A DNA stretch of 64,000 nucleotides. Origin: Casuarina equisetifolia. Taxonomy: Eukaryota; Streptophyta; Magnoliopsida; Fagales; Casuarinaceae. Below are positions 24,101-36,100 of this stretch, in pieces; within the stretch, counting starts at the first letter, position 1, and each line of letters begins with the position of its first letter. Location: NCBI GenBank assembly GCA_028551475.1, contig CM052358.1, positions 8,477,938 through 8,541,937 of the forward strand, in the 5' to 3' direction. The notes under the pieces were generated by a model. That model made no database searches. It was not told where the DNA came from and was given only the letters and a program-made list of their open reading frames with translations. A program made the position numbers and the translations under genes.

Positions 24101-27100
24101 CTGTGACTGCTGTGACAAATGTTGTAACTGAAGTTTCCAACCCGCAGAGCTCCTCTGGCACTTCACAGAACTCAGTTGGAAATGCAGCGGGACAAGGGAT
24201 GTACGCTGATCTGGCTCCCAATAACCTGATGCAGGCTCAAGGAACACAACACTCACAACTCGTGGTTAACCAACAAAGCATCCGGCAATCTCCAAAGTTA
24301 CTGCATGATTCTTATCAGCAGCAACTACAAGCTCAGCTTTTAAAGCAGCACAAACAGGATTCTCTTGCAGTCTCACATTTGCAAAATCATACCCAGGAAG
24401 GCCAACTGCAGCAGCAGCTGGAACAGAACACCGTACAAAATAATCGTCTTCAGCCTTGTCGGCAATCTGTCATGCAAACTTCCTTTATGCCATCTTTTGA
24501 GACACAGCCACCAGTAATTCCAGACCATCTACAAAGTCAGCAGTCAATGCAGCCTCTGCTCATGAAACAACCACAACAAACACAACAGGCTCCTGTTGCT
24601 TGTCAAAATGAATCAACAACGCAGGGGCAGCTGCTATTCCCATCGTATAATCAACCACAAGTAATGAAGAGAAATGTGGCTGCTATTCAAGTGGCACAGA
24701 ATCCGCTAATTGGTCAACAAAACAGTGAACCTAAGTCGCTGCTGCAGCAGCAAAGGTCGCTGTGCCTGCAGAATAACTCTCAGAATTTGACGCAGCAGCA
24801 GCAGTTGGCCCGACAACAAAATTTTTCTGTACAACAGCCGCAACAGCCGCTGGTTGGGAAGCGAAGTAATAATTCTAGTATGCACCAATTTCATGTTCTG
24901 GTGGAGGGGAAAAGCCAGCAGACTGCTTCACCTTTGTTGCCAACTCAAGGGCAGCAATTACAACAATCACTTCCGCAGAGGCAAAGGTTTTTGTTGTCAC
25001 AGCTGGAAAAGACGCAGCAACTACCCAATTCATCACAACAAGATAGAACGGAAAGTTTTCAAAGATCAGGTACGCTAAAGCATGTTATTTGAGCAGCGAG
25101 AAATTTTTCATACTTCAATAAACATCTACAAATGAAAAATAAAGCACATTACAATCATTCCATCGAGTATTAGTTGTGCAATTATGCATTTTGCTTATGT
25201 ATCTTTGTATTCTTTTTTGTTTCTCTTGTTGTAACAGTTCAATGCAGTTCCAAGTGAAAGTTGCATTGAATTGTCAAACTGTTGGCTCTACTAAAGTTAT
25301 GTGGTGATGATTGTTGTGTTAATTATTCGTCTGGGAATATGTTGCATGCTTGTGCTTGGAAGCAAGAGTGGCATTTGGAAAACATGCTCTTACGATGACC
25401 TTACTGGTGTTGTGTCACAACTGTATGGATTGCTCTAGTAAGGAGATGATTTGGGATCCAAGATTTTGTTCCATTAAGGGAGCTGATTCATTTTGGATCC
25501 AGTATTCCTTTGCCGAGTATGGTGTTCAGAGAGGAGATTTAAACAATTTTGACGTTGGATGAATACAGGAGTCCCTACCATTAGGAAAAACATGCATCAC
25601 TGAGTCATGTCAATACTGGTCAAATCACTACAAGTAGGGGACGATATGAGTATTATTTTCTAAACACAGAAAACAGGTATTGGACCTGGCAAACCCGAAC
25701 TGGCAGGTGCTGTACAGCAACTAATGGAAGTGTATCTTAGTGAATTGATAAAAAGGAAACAAAGAGACTAATAACACGTCATCTAATGTCAAGTGCACAA
25801 ATTTTTAAAAGAACTGTTCCGCATATCATAAAGGAAAACGGGATTTGACTATGCTTTAAATGTTTTTCTTCCCCTAAATAAAGACCAGGCTGTAACATCA
25901 ATGCATTAGTTCCTCTTTTGTTCAACTCATCGGCTAAGTCTGGTTGTTCTCCTCTCACATTTGTAGCATTTTTCTTTTTTGACTTCTGCGCAGTTTAGAT
26001 ATATTCAATATAATTTTGCAACTTTATATCATCCTTTGGTTTCATGGATCACTACCCTTCTGGCTCTGCATATATCACAGCTAAACATTTGACTGCTTAT
26101 CCTACAAACTAGTAAATCCCGGTTAATGTGCTTACCAGCTCCAGGTAGTGTCAGTGTGTCAATTTAATATTTAATTTGTAATGTCACGTGACAAATTAAA
26201 ATTAAGAATAATTTATGTTATTTTTATTTAATGTGAAAATTGCTAGAATTTTCATCGATTCTAGTGTGGGATAGATTTCTAATTTTGATTAAGAGTTTGT
26301 CCAAAGTGAAGTTACTCTCTTTAGAATCTTTTATCTGATTCTGAATGTGATTTGTCAGAGTTATAAAACATAAACAATGTTTCTTCACCTATTCTTTTCA
26401 CTCTTGTTTTAGTAGTTTCACTTTTTGTAGATAGATGCATTAAGTTTCTTGTGACTTTCTTTTTTTAGGGGTACTGAATCCGTCATTGGAGAAAAGGTTA
26501 GGTGATTGTCAAGAGGAGTCTTATCAAAGGGTAATGTCTTCTAAATACGTTTCTGGATAAGTGGATTTCTGTTACTTGAATCTTGCTTAAGCATTTGTTG
26601 TGGCTTCATGAATGAAGAAAAGAATAAAAGAACTTGTTGTGATGTTGAATAAAATTCTGTGATTTTGATAGTTCTTGAGTAATTTTCGGTTGAATGGAAA
26701 ATATGTGAATAAGGAACAAATTATTGAAATATCAAACATAATAATTGATCAGTTAATTATGGGTTCCAAGTCCTATATCTAGAACTTTATCACAAATTTT
26801 TGGCAGAACTAAGTTAACTTGGCTTTCTGGAAGGCTTTGGCACCATAGAGGTTATCCAAGTTAGTATACATTTTATGACCTTGAGAATGTCTTCTTGAGG
26901 ATAACCAAATTGGAACTCAGGCAAATTGAGTCCTACGGGCTGAGAAGTGCTACGAGTTGATACTCAAAAAGAGAAGACTAGTACGAGAAGACTTACCCCT
27001 CGTGATAAAAGGTCTTGCAGAATGGGATGCATTGATCTCCAGACATGTTGTGCGACTTAGGGCTATCCATTTGTGATCTGTCTTTTGCAATGGTTAAATG

Positions 27101-30100
27101 CATTAGTAAAATTTCCTCTGTTTAAATGTATACCACCAGATTTCTGCATCCTTCCTATCTGGAACAAGGGGGGGGGGGGGGGGGGGGGGGGAGAGAAATA
27201 AAGCGAATTTTTATCTTATAAGAGCATTTATATTCCCCATTTATGCCTGTAAATTAGGAGAAACAGTACAGACTTCAACTCCATTTAATACTTTGCTGCC
27301 GACAGAATAGACTTAAACAGAGATTTGTTTCTTGGATAAAAATTCCTTCCACTTTCAGGTGCTTAAGGAGTAGGATTAGATTGTCTAGGTGATACATAAG
27401 TCCTCTCAATAAAGTTGTCCATCTAGTTGCATTAGTGTTCTTGGAGTTGGGAATTAGTCGTAAAAGGATCTTGATAATTACCATCTTGCTGTTTTATGCT
27501 CAGCCTACAACTAACTGGACACAGAACTAGTGGCAAGTATTCTGAAAACTCCCTTTTACTTTAACATTTCATTTGGAAAGACTAAATTGATTTACCGAAA
27601 ATTAATCTGATTCTATAATTGATAGGTTTCCAAGTAATCACTTCATTTGACAGCGGACATCTTCCAAGACAGTACCTACGAAGTGTAATTCATTCTGTGT
27701 TGCGAGACTTTAGCATCATACTTCACTTCTTGCCATTGCTACAACTTGTTTTTTATCTACTCATTTGGGGTGGTTATGGTTTCAGGATTATAGCATAATT
27801 GTGGTCCTCTCTCCACGTTTGTGTTTCTTTATGGAGGAATGTTAACATTGCAAATTTTCTGTTGTGTGCAAGAAAAATATAGTTTAAACCTGTTATTACC
27901 GTGTTTCATTATTCTGGTGATAAAATCATTATCCACAGATGAATACAAATATTAATACTCTCTCAGCTATGACATGCTGCAAACAGAGGCCTTGAATCAT
28001 TGTGTTTTTTCCAATTAATTTACTTTGCAGATTGAAAGCTTGAAAACGAGGTATTTAAATCAACTTAATGGGTTGCTGCAGACAGTCCAGCAGGTACTCT
28101 ATCCCTTACCACCCATGTTAATAAATTTTCTGTCATAATCAGTTATATATTTTTCATGTTTCTAATATAATTTTTGACACTAGAAGGCTCGATTATTTCT
28201 TTTTGGTGTAACATTTGTCCCTTCTATTTTCTCCAGCATGGTTCTCTTTCGCAACAGCCAAAGACATGCCAATCAGAAAAATATATGCTTTTTTTGAATG
28301 AGATTATAGCATTCCTAAATGTGCCCAAAAGCAACATTACACCTGCCCATAGCCAACAATTGGAGACAGTTGAAAAGAAGATAATTTCTGTTCTTTACGC
28401 GGGTGTAAAGAAATTTGTTTCTTCACCACAGCAAGGAAAATTTTATCCTGATGTGCAGTCTGTGAAACAGTTGCAAGAGCCACAAACACAGACTTCTCAA
28501 GTGCAACGACTTGAAGAGCAAAAGGTACCACAACTAAAATCTACTAATTCACAGAGCATTCAAACAGTAATGCAGCAGAGCAACTTAACAAGCTTGCAGC
28601 ATGGTTCTGAGTCTTATTTATCTGAGCCTGCAACTTTGCAGCAAAACATGAAGCATCCGATAGAGCATTTGACAAATTCTGAAAATTCACTGACAATAAT
28701 ACATCAGGTTGCCAAAGGATCCTTACAAAGTCCTGCAAGCCTACCCCACCAAGCAAGCCGACTCCTCGTGAATGGGCCTCAGTCAGAAGTGACTTCTTCA
28801 GAGTTGAGTTCTAATACAATTCAGAATAAGCATCTGAAACAAACGAGAGATCATCTGGATAGACTGTCTCAAATGCCTAAGCAAGAATTTGAGGGTCATG
28901 AAATGCTGCTACAACTAGTAGATCCAAATAACCAAAAATTGCAGTGGCAGCAGGCTGCAAAATCGGCTCAGGAAAAACAACAGAATCGGTTGAACAAAGT
29001 AAATGATTTGGAAGCAGGATTAGGGATCAGTGTCAAGGAGCCAAATAATCAGGACAATGCAGTAAACATCACAAGAGTAAAACGAGAGACGGTTCTTAAG
29101 TCAGGACCTATGCTGGAACATCAGTCAGCTGTCCTGCCCACACAGTATAATTCTCAGCATTCGAACTCAGGAGCTTTATTTATTATTTCTTCACATCATG
29201 GGCCTGCTTCAAAAGGATCTGGTACATCACTCGGCATCTGCACTTCAGGGATGTCAGCTTCAGCATTGCTTGAGGGTTCAGGTACTGTGGATGGTATTGA
29301 TGGCAAAACTTCCAAAGTCATTTCTGATGAGTCACGTGTAGCTGAGAAGCCTCTTCAGTGCTTAATTAACGCGGTTAGTTTAAATGGATAATTTTATTTT
29401 TAAACATTTTTGCTTAAAATGTTTTACAGAGAATATGTCTTAATATCATATTCAAATTTCAGGTGAGCTCGATCTCATCCCAAGCATTTAATGCATCTAT
29501 TAGTGACATTCAATCCGTAATCAGTCTGACTGATAGGATATCAAGTTCACCACTAGCTAATGGATCTAGAGCTTCAATTGGTGAGGATTTAGCGGCCATG
29601 ACGAACTTTTGTTTGCAAGAAAGTTGTCTGACCAGACAGAATGATTCTTCTGGAGCAAGGAAAAGGAAGCATTTAACAAGCTCGATGCATTCAAATCTTT
29701 ACTCAATTAGTGCTGGCTTCCATGAGCATCCCAGACAGTGGATTGGCGTGGAGAAACCTGAGTTGGAGTCTTATGGAACATCTAGTATCAAGAAGCCTTG
29801 GGATGAGGTAGTGTAGCTGCTTTTACTGTTTCCGAACAAAACTAGAAGGTAGTGCTGAGTATCTTTCAGTAGCATGATTTCATGATAACGTGATCCAAAG
29901 CTTTATGGAATCCAAAAGACCTTCCCATACTGGAAACTCCTTCCCGATATCGCTGCAGTCAAAGTCTAAAAAGATTTTCAAAATCAGTCCTCTGACTACA
30001 CTTTAAGTCATGACTGTTTTAGATTAGGACATCTGTCTGTTTACTACAGGTTCTATTGTCTGTCCTGCCTGCCGTATTACCTCTATCTGAAATCCATGCG

Positions 30101-33100
30101 ACTCAGTGTTGGTTGAAAAAATCAAAATGTTGGTAGTATTGCTTACATAGTGATGTTGTTAGAGCATCCCAACAGAAAGTTAAGATATAAATGGTGTACG
30201 AGTTTGAGCTTGTCATTCATGACATTTCTTCTATCTTCTTTTTTAAAGCCTAGATTCCTCTTTCAAAAATATTTCTATTTTTCTTCAGCCATAAAAATAG
30301 ACAAGACAGGAAAGGACAGAAAGGGGAGAGCACAACTTAGTTGGGATTGTTTGTATGGGCTTTTTATCTTTCAATTTTGTTTAAGAAGCTCTGCTGAATG
30401 CTTTCTTATTGTTATCATTTGAAAAAGATCCCAGTAGTCATGGATCTGTTCTTCTTGGAAGTGGAGAAGTGGTAATCGACGATCCTGTAAAAAAAACTTA
30501 AGAAATTTAAGTAGCCTATGCAGAATTTGGGGTTTTGAATCTGTAATTTTCCTGATGTATTGGCCCTGGGCTACAAGATGAAAACATCAGTATTTTAATT
30601 ACCTTTTACTTCAGAATCATATCTTTTACATCTCTTTCTCGGAAATACTCGGGTAACTTTACATTGATCAGCTGTGAACATGTGGTTTATGCCTATGACG
30701 CCTTTTTGGGCTGAAGTAGCCTCAAGCTTTTAAGAGCACTGGAATAGGATAAATCTCTAAGACACGATTGTCACGCCTTCAAGATGAATACCTATATTAC
30801 TGATTTTCTTATTTGAAGGATCTCGTGTTTGATACAATGCTTACCATTGATGATTGATTCTGTCCTGGCAATGACAGCCATATCATTTGCTAAGGTAATT
30901 AACAGATCAAATCATACTTATACGTAGAAAGTAATTTTTGTTCATATTTGTAACTCTCTTGACCTTAACATTCCTTGAAGCATGTTGCAGCGTTGTTTTT
31001 CTTTGTTAGCACTTCCAGTTGTCTTTAAAACACCGTGCTTGGTTATGTTGGGTTCACTAGCTCTTAGATCCAGTTGTTATACAGAGACGATTTATTAAAA
31101 TGACTGACTTGTTCATGTACACTATTTTCTTTTTGAACAGTTTGAACATTGAGCCAGAAAGTTTTCTTATTAAAATGCTAGAACTTACGCATTTCACTTT
31201 CAGGCCAAGCGTGCTCTGTTAGAAGAAATTAGGGAGATAAACCAAAAACTGATAGACACCGTGGTAGTTGTTAGTGATGAAGATACCATTCCAACTGCAG
31301 CAGCTGCTGCAGCTGGAACTGAAGGGGGTGAAGTTGCCATTGTCAAGTGTTCCTTCGGTGCTATCACCATCAGACCTCAGCAGGTTTCAGCTCAGATGAT
31401 AGTTTCCAAGCATTCCAGTCTAATGTTATTCATTTACTATACGCACAACCTTTGTACTCCTTACGTTGACTTTGTGTTTTGTTGGTATGCAGTCACTAAT
31501 CCAGCCACTAGTATTGCTAGTTCCGACAGATTATCCATCTACTTCTCCTTTACTTCTAGACGCAATGCTATTGGGTGCCAGGTGAGAGAACAAGCCCTGT
31601 TACTTTCAAATTTATATATGCAGGCTGTTTCCGGAGAAGTGATTGGCAGAACGCCATCAGCCCTACCAACTATTCACCCAAGATGAAGCTTTGACAAATA
31701 TTTGAATTTAAAGGACTTCAAAAATAAAAAGGGGATGTTTACAATGAGACCTTAGTTCGGTTGTACCACAATTTTGGATTTGGACCTTTTAAGAGGTTGA
31801 TGATTACCAATGTTCTCGAGACTATGCAAGTGAACTTGTAAATTAATGAGGAACTCAGAAAGTTTGGGTGAATCTCGTTAATTCATTAACAAGCAAACCA
31901 AAGATACAAGAATTGTGCGGGAGAAATTGTTCCCGTGATAATTTACAAAGGACAAAATGTGTTCCTATTAATAGAAGAAGAAGAAGGGTAAAAGGGGCAA
32001 AGGAGCTGCAGTAGCTTGTAGAGTGTGTAGCCCGACTAGCACCAGCTGTGTCTGGTGCTAGGATTGTAGGTAGAACGGTGCAAATTAGAGGCGTAGAGGC
32101 GTGGTGGTGCAAAGCAGAGCCATAGGTTGCAGATGTCTTCTCTGTTGGGGATGCTGATGTGGCAGCTGACGTGACAGCAACTCATCTTTAAACAGGCCCC
32201 CTCAAGCTGATGGTCGGTATGTGTTAACAACGCTAAGCTTGGAAAAGAGATGAGCATGTTGATTGGCCCCAAGGGCCTTGGTCAGAAGGTTGGCTAGTTG
32301 TTCCTTAGTCCCGACGTGGTCGGTCTAGATAATTTTCTTACATATCTTCTTATGAATAAAATGACAATCCACATCTATGTGTTTGGTGCGTTGGTGTACC
32401 ATCGGGTTAGTGGCAAGTTCCATGGCAGCCTTGTTGTTACAAAATAATTGCACTGGACGAGGAACATTGATTCCCATATCTTCAAGAAGTCCAAGTAACC
32501 ACAGTATCTCGCAGGATGTGACTGCCATCCCCCGATATTCGGCCTCTGTAGATGATCTAGAGACCGCCCTCTGTTTCTTGCTTTTCCAAGAGATGAGGGC
32601 ATTTCCAAGCATGATGCAAAAACCTGTCAAGGATTTTCGACCTACCTTACATGTAGCATAGTCGGAATTACAGTAGGCGTGCATTTGATAACCTCCTAAA
32701 GAAGGGATGAATAATCTTGTTCTTGGGCAGCTCTTTAGATATCTCACTAGTCGAATAGCTACTTCCCAATGAGACTTCTTCGGCTTGTGCATGAACTAAG
32801 CTAGATTATGAACTATATAAGAGATGTCTGGTCATGTGACTGTGAGATAGTTCAGTTTCCCTATAGGTTGTTGATACTTAAGGAAATCATTCAGAAGAGA
32901 GTCATCCTCTCTTGGGACATATGCTCCTTGATCGTGCTTTGCCGTGGTCAAGGATAGATTTGTGTCCATGGGGTTGTCTACTGGTTTTGTACCACTGAGC
33001 CCTATCTCATCGATCAGTTCAAGAATGTATTTTCTTTGACTCAAGTGAAGGCCCTTCTCATCTCTCAAGACCTCAACCCCAAGAAAAAACTTGAGATCTC

Positions 33101-36100
33101 CTAAGTCCTTGATGTGGAAGGAAGAATGTAAATGTGTCTTCAATTCCTTGATGCCATCTATGTCACTGCCAGTAATAAGGATATCGTCAACATAAATCAT
33201 AAGGAGGACAATGAGATTACCTCGTTGTTTGACGAAGAGGGAAGTGTCGTGCATGGAGTCTTGATAGCCAGTTGCTAGTAGAGCGGTGGTGAATTTTTCA
33301 TACCACTGTCGAGCAGCTTGCTTCAGTCTATAAGTAGAGCGTTTAAGCTTACACATTTTCCCAATATGTTCATGTGGGTTGCTAAGAGAAGGGTGCATGT
33401 ATACTTTTTCATGTAAGTCCCCTTGTAGGAAAGTATTGCTAACATCTATCTGGTAGATATTCCAGTCATTTTGAGCCGCCAATGAGAAGGCACATCGAAC
33501 TGTAATATGCTTTACCACTGGTGCAAAAATGTCATGATAGTCCACTCTTTCTTTTTGGCTGAAACCTTTAGCCACAAGACGGGCTTTATATCTCTCCACC
33601 GTCCCATCAGCATTGTACTTGATCTTATATACCCACTTACATCCAATGGCTTTCCTTCCGGGTGGAAGATCTACAATCTCTCAAGTGTTGTTTGTCTCCA
33701 ATGTCGTGATCTCTTGTGTCATGGCATCTTGTGGTCTAGGATTGCAAACTGCCTCATGGTGATAGGTTGGTTCAGTTTCAAGTGAAATGGAGGCAATAAA
33801 GGCTTGGGTGATAGGAGAAAGGTGATCATATGAAATGAAGGCAGAAAGTGGGTATTCTAAAGATGTGCTTTCAAGAGCATTAATGGTAGGGCAGACATAA
33901 TCATTGGACCAAAGTGGTGGTCGGGAGACTCTAGTGGATCGCCTCAGGATTATGACAGTTGGAGGCTGTGAGGGCTCAGCTGATGTTAAGGATTCTGGTT
34001 TGTCCTCATCAGAGAAGAAGTCATATGGTTCAGCCAATGTTGGTGGAGGTATAGGTGTACGGTGTGAGAGAGGTGTAGGCTCAGGTGGAGTGGATATGTG
34101 CTCACCCATGGTGGGGGATGAGCTGGAGTAGTCGCCAATTGGCGCCAAGTGATGTGATCCAGGGTCCTCTACGACATGATTTGTCAAAGGAATGAGGGGT
34201 GTGGACTGTGATCTGGGGCTAGTGTGTGAGAAAGAAAAAGTGTTCTCGTGGAATGTGACATCCCTATTAACAAAGAAATGGTGTGCTTTAGGGTTATAAA
34301 GTCTATAACCCTTCTGACTGGATGCATATCCCATGAAAATGCATGGTGTCGCTCGTGGAGCGAATTTGTCTCTAGGCCCCACAGTGGTGGCATAGCAGAG
34401 ACATCCAAAAACCCTAAGGTGAGAAATTTTTGGAAATTTCCCAAATAGTTTCTCATAAGGTGTAACCCTATCTAAAACGGATGATGGCATCCAGTTGATG
34501 AGATATGTGGTTGTGAGAATGCATTTTCTCCAAAATTTGAGGGGGAGATAAGCCTGAAATATTAGTGCTCGTGCTACATCTAGGATGTGACAATGCTTGC
34601 GCTCTACAACACCATTTTGTTGGGGAGTGTGTACACATGAGCTTTCATGTGTGATTCCTCGAGATGAAAAAAGTTGTTTGGTCTTGTGATTGAAGAAATC
34701 AAGGGCATTGTTAGTTCGAATGCGTTTAACATTTGTGTCAAACTGATTGCAGACGAGATTGAGGAACTCTTCTATTTTTGGAAAAGTTTCATCTTTTGTT
34801 TTCATAAGGAATGTCCACATTTCTCGTGAAAAATCATCAACAATGGTGAGGAAGTACCTCAATCCATCATGGTTAAGAATCTGGTATGGTCCCCAAACAT
34901 CAATGTGTATCAAGTCAAAAAACCGTTGCGTTGTGTGATCGCGTGTCGGAAAAGATTTATGAGTTTGTTTCGCAAGTGGACAAATATTGCAAAATTTATC
35001 AAGAGAATAATTTTGAAAAGGAAGTTCTTTGATAAATTTAAATTTTGTATCTAACATGTGTCCAAAACGACAATGCCAAAGTTTGAAATAAAAAACATTA
35101 CAACTTGATAAAGAGTTTACAAAATGAGAATTTGAAGTTCCAAAGTGTGGAAGAGGCTTTTCTAGTGGATGTGGCAACAAAGAAATAAAGCCCATTTCTC
35201 ATCCTACCCACGCCTTTGACATTACTCATCAAAAGGTCCTGAAATACACAAAATTCGATGTAGAGGATAATTCGACAATTATTATCAAGGCAGAATTTAG
35301 AAACAGATATCAAATTGAACTTGAAATCAAGGGAGTATAAGACAGTATTCAATTTGAGATGCTTGGAGATGTGAGTGTTGCCAGTGTGAGTAACCAATGC
35401 ACTATCACCATTAGGAAATTTAACTTTCTTAGATCTAGATGCGCATGATGCAATAGAATTCATGCAATTTAATTTTGTAGTAATGTGATCACTAGCACTA
35501 AAATCGATAATCCAAACTCAAGTGAGGAAATCGGACGTACCTTCAGCCAAGTAAGCATGGCTATCTTCGAAGTCCTTTTTGACAAATTTCATGAATCGTT
35601 GGTAGTCGGTCTTGGTGATGAAGACCTGATCCGAATCATCGGCCACCAAATTGGCTTTCGCTTCCTCCTTGTAGTTCTTGTGCCTTGGAGGGAATCCGTG
35701 CAATTTGTAGCATTCTTTGCACTCATGCCCATAATTTTTGCAATTTTCACATTAGGGGCTAGTAAGGCGATAACAATTTTCCCGGGTGTGATTTTTTCGA
35801 CCGAAAATTTGGCATTTTTTAGATGCCCTAAACGACATGTTGTTTGCGCGGCTTTAAGCGAGAATGACACATCGTGCTTGGTTAGCGTTGGTTGCGTTGA
35901 TGTCGCCGCAATAGCTCGTTCTATTGCAATTGGTCTTGAGCGGTTGACCGAGCTTGTTCTGTCGGGCGAAGTGTTTGCCGTAACAAAAGTATAATCCGCG
36001 GCTGTCTTCCCCGCCTCTGTCCGCCGGTACGTTGCCTTGATGAGGATCGAATATGCCTGAAAAACATTTGGGAGAGGATTCATCATAAAAATCTGGTCCC

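Noticed and set aside
31261..31686. Continuous 141-codon frame through MED15-like exons 9-10
   Set aside because: It reads through an intron; the spliced version restores the conserved IQPLVLLVPTDYP segment in another frame.
35485..35994. 169-codon plus-strand frame inside the copia element
   Set aside because: Antisense to the gag/zinc-knuckle region, which has clear family motifs on the other strand.
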